The notes beneath the pieces are model-generated. The model saw only the letters and a program-made list of their open reading frames with translations. It made no database searches and was not told where the DNA came from. From an uncultured bacterium (GTDB taxonomy: Bacteria > Verrucomicrobiota > Kiritimatiellia > CAIVKH01), in NCBI GenBank assembly GCA_903906425.1, contig CAIVKH010000342.1, positions 16,091-80,090 on the forward strand: a stretch of DNA of 64,000 nucleotides, in the 5' to 3' direction. Below are positions 36,739 through 45,570 of this stretch, one piece after another. Numbering within the stretch: the first letter of the stretch is position 1; each line of letters begins with the position of its first letter. Position numbers and translations under genes: made by a program.

Positions 36739-37704
36739 ATGACCCCCAACCTGACTCGTCGGAATTTTCTGAAAGAATCGCTGGCCGCAACGGCCGTAGG
36801 CACGCTGGCGCTAAACGCGCGCGCCGAAGACGCGGCGAAAAATTCCGAACCAGCGAAAACTCCCGCGGCGTTCCCGACGGGAAAAATCGGCGACCTGCAG
36901 ATCAGCCGCATCCTGCTCGGCGGAAATTTGCTGACGCATTTCACGCACAGCCGCGATTTGAAATATGTGTACAGCCTCACCGCGCACTACAACACCGAGG
37001 CGAAAATCCTCGAAACGCTCGCCATCGCCGAAGCCAACGGCATCAACACGCTCTCGATGCACAATCCTCCGGAGCCGATGGCGATTCTGAAAAAATATCG
37101 CAAGCAGGGCGGCAAAATTCAGTGGATCATCTGCCCGACCGCGCCGGTCGAAGGCGACATGAAAACCTACACCGAGCAGGTGAAGGAACTCGTGGATTGC
37201 GGCTGCGAGGCGATCTACCTCTGGGGAGTCCGCTCCGATCCGCTCGCCGCCGGCGGCAAGATGGACCTCATCGCGAAGGCCGTTGAAATCGCGAAGGAAC
37301 ATGGCGTGCCGTCCGGCGTCGGCTGCCACGATTTGAATGTCGTCGCGCAATGCGAAAAAAGCAAAATCCCCGCCGATTTTTACATCAAGACGTTCCACCA
37401 TCACCACTACCCGAGCGGCCCGAAACCCGAACAGCTCGTCGCGGCGCACGCCGAGAATCCAGGCTACTGGTGCAAGGATCCGCAGGGAACGATTGACCTG
37501 ATGAAGACCGTGACGAAGCCGTGGCTCGCCTTCAAAATTATGGCTGCCGGCGCAATCCCGCCGAAGGACGCGCTGCCCTACGCCTTCAACAACGGAGCCG
37601 ACCACTGCCTCGTCGGCATGTTCGATTTCGAAATCGCCGAGGACGCCGCCCTTGCCCGCGCGGCCATCGCCAACGTCAAGCGTGAGCGCCCGTGGCGAAG
37701 TTGA
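36739..37704 (+). CDS. Tat-exported aldo/keto-reductase-like TIM-barrel protein
   Basis: The product has 321 residues with a Tat signal (RRNFLKESLAATAVGTLAL). The first barrel strand LQISRILLGGNLL resembles the start of aldo/keto reductases, and the following strand-helix units (ILETLAIAEANGINTLSM, CGCEAIYLWGVRSD, GVPSGVGCHDLNVV) fit a (beta/alpha)8 barrel. The usual AKR catalytic Asp-Tyr-Lys-His tetrad is not clearly present, so the reaction may be different. AGGAGA precedes the ATG. Probable partner of the upstream oxidoreductase. Confidence 0.7.
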   Translation: MTPNLTRRNFLKESLAATAVGTLALNARAEDAAKNSEPAKTPAAFPTGKIGDLQISRILLGGNLLTHFTHSRDLKYVYSLTAHYNTEAKILETLAIAEANGINTLSMHNPPEPMAILKKYRKQGGKIQWIICPTAPVEGDMKTYTEQVKELVDCGCEAIYLWGVRSDPLAAGGKMDLIAKAVEIAKEHGVPSGVGCHDLNVVAQCEKSKIPADFYIKTFHHHHYPSGPKPEQLVAAHAENPGYWCKDPQGTIDLMKTVTKPWLAFKIMAAGAIPPKDALPYAFNNGADHCLVGMFDFEIAEDAALARAAIANVKRERPWRS

Positions 37705-37712
37705 TTCGTAAT

Positions 37713-37759
37713 TTCCAATGATTGGAAATCACGCGCCCGCAAACTTCCAATCATTGGAA
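37713..37759. repeat. phased palindrome cluster 13 (2 units)
   Basis: Units at 37713-37727 (G-centred) and 37745-37759 (C-centred), both exact, spacing 32. Convergent region, 8 bases after a stop codon. Confidence 0.97.
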
Positions 37760-37787
37760 ATTTTCGCGGCCCGCCGGCACCGCGGTG

Positions 37788-39416
37788 TCAGTGGCGGAAG
37801 TGCCTCATGCTGGTGAAGACCATTGCGATGCCGTAGCGGTCGCACGCGGAGATGACTTCCTCGTCTTTTTTCGAGCCGCCGGGCTGCACGATGAAACGGA
37901 TGCCGGCATTCGATGCCTCGTCAATGTTGTCGGCGAACGGGAAGAAGGCGTCGGAAACGAGAACGCAATCGCGCAGGATTTCGTCGCGAAATTCGCCGAG
38001 CGATTTTCCGTAGGACCCCTTTTCATACATCGTCTTGATGTTTTCCTCGGCGCGCGGCACGGCGAGCTTGCGCAGCGAATCAACGCGGTTCGGCTGGCCC
38101 GCGCCCATGCCGAGCAGCATGAACTGGCCGCGCTCATATTCGCGCACGATCACGATCGCGTTCGATTTTACGTGCTTGCAGACCTTGATTCCAAATTCCG
38201 CGAGCTGGCGTTTCGGGTCGGGAAACGCGGCGGCCGTTGGCGTCATCCAGTCGCGGATGAGCGCGTTGTCGCGGTCCTGCACGAGCAGGCCGCCGGTGAT
38301 CTGGCGGACCGATTTGCCCGGCAGCAGCGGTTCGAGCGGCTTGTGGAGTTTTAGAATCCGGAGCTGCTTGCTTTTCGCGCGCAAAAATTCCAGCGCGTCG
38401 TTTGCGAAATCCGGCGCGATCAAAACCTCGACGAAACGATCTTTCATCAGTTGCGCCGTGGCCAGGTCAACCATTGTCGTCACCGCAATGACGCTGCCGA
38501 ACGCGCTGACCGGATCGCCGGCCCACGCGGCCTCGAACGCCTTCGCGAGCGTCGTGCCGGTCGCATAGCCGCACGGATTCGAGTGCTTGATGATCGCGAC
38601 GCCCGGCGCGCCAACCAGCTCGCGCGCCGCTTCGAGAGCGGCGTCGCCGTCGAGGTAATTGTTGTACGACATTTCCTTGCCGTGCAGGATTTCTGCGTGC
38701 GCGATGCACGCCTCCAAGCCGTTGCCATTCTTGTAAAAAAATCCTTCCTGGTGCGGATTTTCGCCGTAGCGCAATTTCTCGCCGCGCGCAAATGCGGCGA
38801 CGTACGGCGGCGCGACGCCTTCGACTTGCGAAAACTGGCCGGAGAGGTAACTGGCAATCGCGCCATCATACCGCGCCTGCTGCGCGAAGACTTTGAACGC
38901 AAGTTCGCGACGAAGCTCCGGCGTGGTGTTTCCTTTTTCGCGGAGCGCCGCGAGGACGCGCGCATAATCCGCCGGATCAGTCACGACCGTCACGAACGCG
39001 TGGTTTTTCGCGGCCGAACGCAACATCGTCGGCCCGCCGATGTCAATGTTCTCGATCGCGTCTTCGAACGTCACGTCCGGTTTCGCGACGGTCGCCTCGA
39101 ACGGATAAAGATTCACGACGACCAGATCAATCGGCAGCAGCTTGTGCTTTGCCATCGTCGCCTCGTGATCCTTGTTGCCACGCAGATACAGCAGCCCGGC
39201 GTGGACATTCGGGTGCAGCGTCTTCACGCGACCGTCGAGCATTTCTGGGAAGCCGGTGAAATCCGAAACGTCGCGAACCTTCACGCCGGCTTTCGCCAAT
39301 GCTTTTGCGGTGCCGCCCGTCGAAAGAATTTCCACGTCCATCGTCACGAGTTCCTTCGCGAACTCGACGATGCCGCTTTTGTCCGAAACCGAAATCAATG
39401 CGCGCTGGATTTTCAT
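37788..39416 (-). CDS. purH: bifunctional AICAR transformylase / IMP cyclohydrolase
   Basis: The product has 542 residues and catalyses the last two steps of IMP synthesis. The N-terminal MGS-like cyclohydrolase part (ALISVSDKSGIVEFAKEL, GRVKTLHPNVHAGLL) is followed by the transformylase with YGENPHQ and catalytic Lys-His in IIKHSNPCGYATGT. The ATG at 39416 has GAGGTG just upstream; an in-frame GTG lies six bases earlier. Third gene of purB-purM-purH, 7 bases after purM. Confidence 0.97.
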   Translation of the reverse strand: MKIQRALISVSDKSGIVEFAKELVTMDVEILSTGGTAKALAKAGVKVRDVSDFTGFPEMLDGRVKTLHPNVHAGLLYLRGNKDHEATMAKHKLLPIDLVVVNLYPFEATVAKPDVTFEDAIENIDIGGPTMLRSAAKNHAFVTVVTDPADYARVLAALREKGNTTPELRRELAFKVFAQQARYDGAIASYLSGQFSQVEGVAPPYVAAFARGEKLRYGENPHQEGFFYKNGNGLEACIAHAEILHGKEMSYNNYLDGDAALEAARELVGAPGVAIIKHSNPCGYATGTTLAKAFEAAWAGDPVSAFGSVIAVTTMVDLATAQLMKDRFVEVLIAPDFANDALEFLRAKSKQLRILKLHKPLEPLLPGKSVRQITGGLLVQDRDNALIRDWMTPTAAAFPDPKRQLAEFGIKVCKHVKSNAIVIVREYERGQFMLLGMGAGQPNRVDSLRKLAVPRAEENIKTMYEKGSYGKSLGEFRDEILRDCVLVSDAFFPFADNIDEASNAGIRFIVQPGGSKKDEEVISACDRYGIAMVFTSMRHFRH

Positions 39417-39423
39417 GCTCACC

Positions 39424-40455
39424 TCAGTTCAAAAGTTTCACGATTCCTTTGCCGGGACGAATATTTCCAATCGGGACAGCTTGTTCTCCCGTATCGCGAA
39501 GAATTTCAAGCGTGGGCAGGACGTGTTCGCGTTTGACGATCACGACCATGCCGATGCCCATGTTAAAGACGTGGTACATCTCGTCGCGATCCACCTTGCC
39601 GGTTTTCTGGATGAACTGGAAAAGCGCGGGCGGTGTCCATGCGGCGCGGTCAATCGCGGCGTCCACGTTTTGTGGAAGGACGCGCGGAATGTTGTCCTCG
39701 AAACCGCCGCCGGTGATGTGCGCCAGGCCAAGAACTTTCACCTTCTTCTGAAGCGCGAGGTAGTGCTTGAGATAGCTGCGATGAACGGCGAGCAGCGCTT
39801 CGGCGACAGTCTGATTCGTACCGGGCAAATTGTCGTTCACGCCGAGCTTCGCAATGTCGAAGCAGACGCGGCGGGCGAGCGAGTAGCCGTTTGTGTGAAG
39901 TCCCGACGACGGAATTCCGATGAGCACGTCGCCTGCGGAAATTTCCTCGCCGGTGATCAAATCCTTCTTCGCGACCGCGCCGATGATCGTGCCGACGAGA
40001 TCATATTCGCCTTCGGGATACAGCGCCGGAAGCTCGGCCGTTTCTCCGCCGATGAGGGCGCAGTCGTTTTCCTTGCACGCGATGCAGAGGCCTTCGATCA
40101 GCTCCGCCATCATCTTTTCTTCGAGCTTCGACATGCCGATGTAATCGAGGAAAAACAGCGGCCGCGCGCCCTGGACGAGGATGTCGTTGACGCAGTGATT
40201 CACGATGCACTGGCCAACGGTGTCGTGCTTGTTCGCCATCACGGCGACTTTCAGTTTCGTGCCGACGCCGTCGCAACTGCTCACGAGCAACTGATCGTTG
40301 CCGGGCGATTTGAAAAGCCCGCCAAAGTTTCCCCAGTCACCGACGCAGCCGGCGGTGAACGTTCCCTTGATTTTCGATTTCGCGCGTTCAAGCGCGTTGG
40401 CCTTCGCGTCGATGTCAACGCCGGCTGTTGCGTAGGCTGATTGTGTCTTTTTCAT
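39424..40455 (-). CDS. purM: phosphoribosylformylglycinamidine cyclo-ligase
   Basis: The product has 343 residues, the AIR synthetase of purine biosynthesis. The signatures SSCDGVGTKLKVA, VNHCVNDILVQGARPLFFLDY, LIGGETAELPALYP and the GGGFEDNIPRVLP loop are all present. Its ATG overlaps the purB stop as ATGA. Usual length. Confidence 0.97.
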   Translation of the reverse strand: MKKTQSAYATAGVDIDAKANALERAKSKIKGTFTAGCVGDWGNFGGLFKSPGNDQLLVSSCDGVGTKLKVAVMANKHDTVGQCIVNHCVNDILVQGARPLFFLDYIGMSKLEEKMMAELIEGLCIACKENDCALIGGETAELPALYPEGEYDLVGTIIGAVAKKDLITGEEISAGDVLIGIPSSGLHTNGYSLARRVCFDIAKLGVNDNLPGTNQTVAEALLAVHRSYLKHYLALQKKVKVLGLAHITGGGFEDNIPRVLPQNVDAAIDRAAWTPPALFQFIQKTGKVDRDEMYHVFNMGIGMVVIVKREHVLPTLEILRDTGEQAVPIGNIRPGKGIVKLLN

Positions 40456-41744
40456 AGTCCAAGCAATTTGAATGTCCGATTTACGTCACGGAAATGCGTG
40501 CTGATGTCGAAAACCTTGTCGAAATCTTTTGCCGTCACTTTTCCCGCGACCTTCGGATCGGCTTCGAGCAGCTTCCGCAGCGGAATTTTTGTTTCCCAGC
40601 TCTTCATCGCGGAAGTCTGGATAATCTTGTAGGCATCTTCGCGCGAGACGCCTTTTTCGATCATCATCAGCAGCGCCTGTTGCGAATGCATCAGGCCGCC
40701 GGTGAGATCGAGGTTGTGCTGCATCTGCTCGGGATAAACGATCAGTTTGCTGACGAGCCATTCGGTCTTCGCGAGCATGTAATCGAGCGCGATGGTCGCA
40801 TCGGGCATGACGACGCGTTCGACGGACGAATGCGAAATATCGCGCTCGTGCCACAGTGCGACGTTCTCCATGCCGGCCACAGCATAGGCGCGCAGCAGCC
40901 GCGCCATTCCCGACAGCCGCTCGCCGATGATCGGGTTGCGCTTGTGCGGCATCGCGGACGAACCTTTTTGTCCCGGCGCAAAAAATTCCTCGGTCTCGCG
41001 GACTTCGGTTCGCTGGAGGTGACGAAATTCCGTGGCCCAGCGGTCAATCGAACAGGCGACGACCGCGAGCTGGTTCAAGTATTCGGCGTGATTGTCGCGC
41101 TGCAAAACCTGCGTGGAAATTGGCGCGGGCTTGAGGCCGAGTTTTTCGCAGACATATTTTTCGACGAACGGATCGAGGTGCGCGTGCGTGCCGACCGCAC
41201 CGGAAAGTTGTCCCCATCGCGCGGCCTCGCGGGCGCGTTCGAGACGTTCGAGTGCCCGGCCGAATTCGTCGTACATCAGTGCCATCTTCAAGCCGAACGT
41301 GATCGGTTCGGCGTGGACGCCGTGCGAACGGCCGATCATCGGAGTGAATTTATATTTCTTCGCCTGCGCGGCGGCGGCGGCGCGAACTTTTTTCACGCCA
41401 GCGATGAGCAAGTCGGCAGCCTCGACCATTTGAACGGCGAGCGATGTGTCGAGCACATCGGAGCTGGTCATGCCTTTGTGGATAAAGCGGCCGGACGGGC
41501 CGACGTGTTCGTTGACGCAGGTCAAAAAAGCGATGACGTCGTGTTCGACTTCCTTTTCGATTTCGTCAATGCGGGCGACGGTGAAGTTCGCCTTCGTCTT
41601 GATGTTCTTGAGATCCTTGGCCGGGATATTGCCCAGCTTGTGCATCGCCTCGCAGGCGAGAATTTCGATCTTCAGCCAGATCGAAAATTTATTCTGGTCA
41701 GCCCAGATGGCGGCCATTTCGGGCCTTGTGTATCGTGGTATCAT
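40452..41744 (-). CDS. purB: adenylosuccinate lyase
   Basis: The product has 430 residues. It splits SAICAR and adenylosuccinate. The fumarase-superfamily signature GSSAMPHKRNP is intact and TSSDVLDTSLAVQMVE matches the conserved first region. GAAGGAAGC precedes the ATG at 41744; the longer upstream frame only translates palindromic repeats. First gene of a three-gene purine operon with 4-base overlaps. Confidence 0.97.
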   Translation of the reverse strand: MIPRYTRPEMAAIWADQNKFSIWLKIEILACEAMHKLGNIPAKDLKNIKTKANFTVARIDEIEKEVEHDVIAFLTCVNEHVGPSGRFIHKGMTSSDVLDTSLAVQMVEAADLLIAGVKKVRAAAAAQAKKYKFTPMIGRSHGVHAEPITFGLKMALMYDEFGRALERLERAREAARWGQLSGAVGTHAHLDPFVEKYVCEKLGLKPAPISTQVLQRDNHAEYLNQLAVVACSIDRWATEFRHLQRTEVRETEEFFAPGQKGSSAMPHKRNPIIGERLSGMARLLRAYAVAGMENVALWHERDISHSSVERVVMPDATIALDYMLAKTEWLVSKLIVYPEQMQHNLDLTGGLMHSQQALLMMIEKGVSREDAYKIIQTSAMKSWETKIPLRKLLEADPKVAGKVTAKDFDKVFDISTHFRDVNRTFKLLGL

Positions 41745-41834
41745 GCTTCCTTCCCCGTCATTTTCCCGACATGGAAAGCGGCGCACGGTAGCAAACGGCG
41801 GCCGCGGCGCAAAACAGAAATTCGCAAGTCCAAG

Positions 41835-41913
41835 TTCCAATGATTGGAAGTTTGCGCTGCGCATTTTTCCAATGATTGGAAATTGGCGGAACGGGTTTTT
41901 CCAATGATTGGAA
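41835..41913. repeat. phased palindrome cluster 14 (3 units)
   Basis: Units at 41835-41849, 41867-41881 and 41899-41913, all exact and all G-centred, spacing 32 and 32. It occupies the middle of the 304-bp divergent gap 41745-42048. The rest of that gap shows no clear promoter. Confidence 0.97.
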
Positions 41914-42048
41914 GTTGCGGTATTTTTTCACGGTCGGCGCCATCCAGGAATCGTCGCGGCGTCAGCCGCGTAGGTCAGGGGCGGTGCGGAATTGGCGGGC
42001 GGGGGGCGGGCGGGTATGCTTGGTTGTTCAATTGGCGAGGGCATTGTC

Positions 42049-43797
42049 ATGAAAATGTTTCGTGTGTGTGCGGTGATTTATTTTGCGGCGGTTGCGGCGC
42101 GTGCGCAGGTGCCGCAGTTGATCGCTTTTCAGGGCCGGCTGCTGAGCGGGTCGAATCTGGTGAGCGGCGTGACGCCGATTTCGCTGCGGCTGTTCAATGC
42201 GGCGAGCGGCGGGGCGATGCTCTACGAGGATTCGAACAACGTCGCGGTGGCGGACGGGCTGTATTCGACGTTCATCGGCGATGACTCGACGGGCGGGTCG
42301 CTGACGAATGCGCTGGCGGCGACGAATCTTTATCTGGAGGTGATGGTGAACGGGACGGCGCTTTCGCCGCGCGAGCGGGTCGCGTCGGTGGTGTATGCGC
42401 TGGAGGCGGGCGTGGCGCAGGGCGTGGTGGCGAATGGAATCACATTGGGGATGATCGCGCCGAATGCGGTCCAGGGCGCGAATCTCGCGCCGGGCGCGGT
42501 GACCGGGGCCGCGATTTTCAACGGGACGATCACGCCGCAGGAGCTCGATGTGCCGAGTTTTTCGAACACGTTCTGGAAGGTGGACGGAAATTCGGGGACC
42601 GCGGCGGCAGCGGGTTTTGTCGGAACGTCGGACAATCAAGCTTTGGAATTCAAAGTGAACGGTTCGCGGGCGCTGCGGCTGGAGCCGAATGCGACGTGTC
42701 CGAATGTCGTGGGCGGCGCGGGCGCGAATACGACGGGCGTGGGCGTGGCGGGCGCGGCGATCGGCGGCGGATCGGGAAACAGGGCGGCGGCGAGTTTCGC
42801 CGCGATTGGCGGGGGAATTTCGAATGCGGCGGGCGGGTCGGTGTCGTTTGTCGGCGGCGGTTCGAACAACGTCGCATCCGGCTCCGGCGCTGTCGTTGCC
42901 GGCGGTGAATTCAACAAATCTTCGGGCACCGATTCGACCGTTGCCGGCGGATCGGGCAATAGCGCCGCAGGTATGCAGTCCACCATCGGAGGCGGCAAAG
43001 GCAACCTCGCGACCAACGACAACTGCACCATCGCAGGCGGCCAGCAGAATTATGCGTATGGACAGGGCGCGACCGTCGGCGGCGGCTGGAACAACATCGC
43101 AATCGGCAACCCCGGCTACGGAACCGTGGCGGGCGGGCAGACCAACGCCGCGTCGGGCAGTTGGTCGGCGGTTGGCGGCGGCTATGGCAACGTGGCCAGC
43201 GGCCCGTTGTCGGCGGTTCCCGGCGGATATTACAACGTCGCGTCCAGCACGAACTGTCTGGCAGCGGGATTCCACGCGAGGGCCAGCCACCCCGGCTCGT
43301 TCGTCTGGAGCGATCTGAGCAGCACGTCCGACACGACTTCAACAAACGCGAACGCGTGGACCGCCCGTTGCGTCGGCGGCGCGCGGTTCATCACGGCGGT
43401 TGATGGCTCCGGCAATCCGACTGCGGGGATTCAGTTGTCGCCGGGGGCTTCCGCATGGAGCAACCTGAGCGACAAAAATGCCAAGGAAAATTTCGCATCT
43501 GTTGATTCACGCGGCGTCCTCGAAAAAGTCGCCGCGATGCCGGTGACGGAATGGAATTTGAAGTCGCAGAATCCTTCGATTCATCACGTCGGCCCGATGG
43601 CGCAGGATTTTCGCGCCGCGTTCGGCCTCGGCGAGAGCGAGCGCTACATCAACTCCTCCGACGCCGACGGTGTGGCATTCGCGGCGATCCAGGGCCTGTA
43701 CGGCCTCGTCCGCGATCAGCGCGCCGAGATCGAACAACTCAAACACGAAATCGAATCACTGAAGAAATCGCTTCGCGAAAACAAAGCGTTGCCCTGA
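42049..43797 (+). CDS. surface protein with YadA-like head repeats and S74 chaperone domain
   Basis: The product has 582 residues with a signal peptide (MKMFRVCAVIYFAAVAARA). The middle (about 225-400) is a run of 'GGG-x-x-N-x-A-x-G-x-x-A/S-x-V' repeats, such as GGGSNNVASGSGAVVAGG and GGGWNNIAIG, as in trimeric autotransporter heads. The C-terminus is a peptidase S74 intramolecular chaperone: SDKNAKENFASVDSRGVLE with the self-cleavage Ser, HHVGPMAQDF and a coiled tail QRAEIEQLKHEIESLKKSL. S74 domains trimerise phage spikes and then cut themselves off. This chromosomal version probably forms a trimeric surface fibre. No adjacent phage gene. Confidence 0.85.
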   Translation: MKMFRVCAVIYFAAVAARAQVPQLIAFQGRLLSGSNLVSGVTPISLRLFNAASGGAMLYEDSNNVAVADGLYSTFIGDDSTGGSLTNALAATNLYLEVMVNGTALSPRERVASVVYALEAGVAQGVVANGITLGMIAPNAVQGANLAPGAVTGAAIFNGTITPQELDVPSFSNTFWKVDGNSGTAAAAGFVGTSDNQALEFKVNGSRALRLEPNATCPNVVGGAGANTTGVGVAGAAIGGGSGNRAAASFAAIGGGISNAAGGSVSFVGGGSNNVASGSGAVVAGGEFNKSSGTDSTVAGGSGNSAAGMQSTIGGGKGNLATNDNCTIAGGQQNYAYGQGATVGGGWNNIAIGNPGYGTVAGGQTNAASGSWSAVGGGYGNVASGPLSAVPGGYYNVASSTNCLAAGFHARASHPGSFVWSDLSSTSDTTSTNANAWTARCVGGARFITAVDGSGNPTAGIQLSPGASAWSNLSDKNAKENFASVDSRGVLEKVAAMPVTEWNLKSQNPSIHHVGPMAQDFRAAFGLGESERYINSSDADGVAFAAIQGLYGLVRDQRAEIEQLKHEIESLKKSLRENKALP

Positions 43798-43841
43798 TGA
43801 CGACGCCCGGCGCCGGTCGGGCCGCGGACGAGATTCAAAAT

Positions 43842-43888
43842 TTCCAATGATTGGAAAATGCGGCCGCGCAAACTTCCAATCATTGGAA
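43842..43888. repeat. phased palindrome cluster 15 (2 units)
   Basis: Units at 43842-43856 (G-centred) and 43874-43888 (C-centred), both exact, spacing 32. Convergent region. A separate 10-bp tandem (GCGGATCAGC) follows at about 43912-43931. Confidence 0.97.
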
Positions 43889-43925
43889 ATTTTCGTCGCG
43901 CGCTCGCGGCGCGGATCAGCGCGGA

Positions 43926-45062
43926 TCAGCGCGGAACGGGGCGGGCGGCGTCGTGCGCGGAGCCGTGTTCGCAGGCAGGATGGTCGTAGGGCGGCAGCGG
44001 CGGATTGTGCTCGGCGGCGAAGACGAGGCGGTCGAATTCGGCGCGGTATTCGGCGGCGATCCGGCGCGAGCGGATGATGACGGAGACTTCGTTGTTGGAG
44101 CGCTCGGCGCTGCGGGAAAAATTGTAGGAGCCGCAGCAGACGGTCTCGTCGTCGAGGATCATGACCTTGTGGTGCAGCAGCGCCTGGTTGCCGTCGTGCC
44201 ATTCCTTCACGCCCTGCCGGCCGAGCCAGGGGAACTCGGAGAACCGGTCAATCTGGCATTCGTCGAAGACGCCTTCGACGGTCAGGCCCGCGTGCTTTTT
44301 CTTCGCCATCAGGTTGCCGATGTCGCGGTCGGTAAAAGTGAAAATCATGAAGCGGATGCTGTTGGTGGCGTGTTGCAGCGCGTCGAGCAGCGAGGCCTGC
44401 ACACCGCCTTCGGGTGAAAACCGGATCGAGATTTCGGCGTCGCCGACGCGGACCGGCTTCTTGGTGCCGGCGGCGCCGCGGTTGTATTTGTGGTTGTCGA
44501 ACAGCTCGTCGAATTCCTGCTGGAAAATCACGGCGACCTCCGGCGAGCGGACGAAGACGTTGTTGTTGTTGTCGCGATAGAGCGCGTTGTGGGTCCAGTT
44601 CATGGACGCGAACCACACGGCCGTGCCGTCGGCGATGGCGAATTTACAGTGCATGAGACCGGACTTTTTCTCAGCCGCCACGGCGATGCCGGCCGCGCGC
44701 AGATGCTCGTATGATTCCTGCGGCACGTTGCCGTGCGTCTTGTCGAGCGTGTTGTCGTATTCGGAAATCACGCGCACGCGGACTCCGCGGCTCTTCGCAT
44801 CGAGCAGCGCCACGACCGCGCCGGGGTCCTCGATGTCGTACACGCAGACATCGAGCGTCTTCTTCGCCGACGCGATGAAGGCGAAAAGATATTTGTCGGA
44901 ATTCCGCGGGTCCGCAGCGCCGATCTTCTCATTGTCCACGTACAGGCCCTTGTAGGCGTTGTTGAAGACGATGCTGACCGGATTGGTCAGCGTGTCCAGC
45001 AGCGACGAGTCAGCGCGCGACGACGCGGCGGCGAGCAGGACAAGCAGAATAAATTTCTTCAA
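43926..45062 (-). CDS. secreted phospholipase D-like protein
   Basis: The product has 378 residues with a signal peptide (KKFILLVLLAAASSRA). Two HKD motifs are seen, HCKFAIADGTAVWFASMNWT and HHKVMILDDETVCCGSYNFS, each of the HxKx4D form followed by the GS/AS-N stretch. The fold should act on phosphodiester bonds, either in lipids or as a nuclease of the Nuc type. Start: TTG at 45062 with GGAGCG upstream and a 4-base TTGA overlap with the previous stop, so translation is coupled. No ATG lies near the signal peptide. Confidence 0.87.
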   Translation of the reverse strand: MKKFILLVLLAAASSRADSSLLDTLTNPVSIVFNNAYKGLYVDNEKIGAADPRNSDKYLFAFIASAKKTLDVCVYDIEDPGAVVALLDAKSRGVRVRVISEYDNTLDKTHGNVPQESYEHLRAAGIAVAAEKKSGLMHCKFAIADGTAVWFASMNWTHNALYRDNNNNVFVRSPEVAVIFQQEFDELFDNHKYNRGAAGTKKPVRVGDAEISIRFSPEGGVQASLLDALQHATNSIRFMIFTFTDRDIGNLMAKKKHAGLTVEGVFDECQIDRFSEFPWLGRQGVKEWHDGNQALLHHKVMILDDETVCCGSYNFSRSAERSNNEVSVIIRSRRIAAEYRAEFDRLVFAAEHNPPLPPYDHPACEHGSAHDAARPVPR

Positions 45063-45469
45063 CGGTTGCGCTCCTTGTTCTCGGAATTGTTTTTCAACGC
45101 GAAGAAGATACCCACGACGGTCGCGACCGGTAAAAATCTGCCGATGCCGAGCGTCGAGTAGTAGCCCGAAATGACCGCGATCACGAAGCACTGCTTGAGC
45201 CGCAGATTGCAGACGCGCGCAAACCAGAAGCCGAGAATCGCGCCGAAGAGGATCCCGAATTTGTTCATCGGCTCCAGATGAAACGCGTCGAGGATCATGC
45301 CGGAGACGATCGGACCGAGGACGTTCGCGACGCGATCCAGAGGTCGGCGCGGCGGGCGCTGCGCGCGCGGCGGCGGTGGCTGCGCAGACGGAGGCGGCCG
45401 GCGCGAATCACCGCGGTCCGGTGGCAGCACTTCCGGGATTAGAATTTCCTTGTCGATCTTATCGGCCAT
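45059..45469 (-). CDS. small membrane protein with proline-rich N-terminus
   Basis: The product has 136 residues. A hydrophilic, proline/arginine-rich first half (SRRPPPSAQPPPPRAQRPPR) precedes two or three hydrophobic segments (VLGPIVSGMILDAF, FGILFGAILGFWFARV, CFVIAVISGYYST and FLPVATVVGIFFAL). I do not recognise the family. It is coupled to the phospholipase D-like gene. The proline-rich region may bind a partner; no function can be named. Confidence 0.65.
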   Translation of the reverse strand: MADKIDKEILIPEVLPPDRGDSRRPPPSAQPPPPRAQRPPRRPLDRVANVLGPIVSGMILDAFHLEPMNKFGILFGAILGFWFARVCNLRLKQCFVIAVISGYYSTLGIGRFLPVATVVGIFFALKNNSENKERNR

Positions 45470-45570
45470 CGCGCGAACCTATCAAAGGCCGGGAATTTCG
45501 CTAGGAAGCAAATTCGGAGAGCTTCCGTCTTCCGCGCCCCGCGCCACTGTGGTTGAATCCCGGCGACGAA

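Noticed and set aside
42049..43797. Prophage tail-fibre gene
   Set aside because: S74 is phage-like, but a signal peptide is present and no other phage gene lies nearby.
43912..43931. Short tandem of GCGGATCAGC next to cluster 15
   Set aside because: Only two full copies and partial edges at the end of the phospholipase D-like gene; local slippage is enough to explain it.
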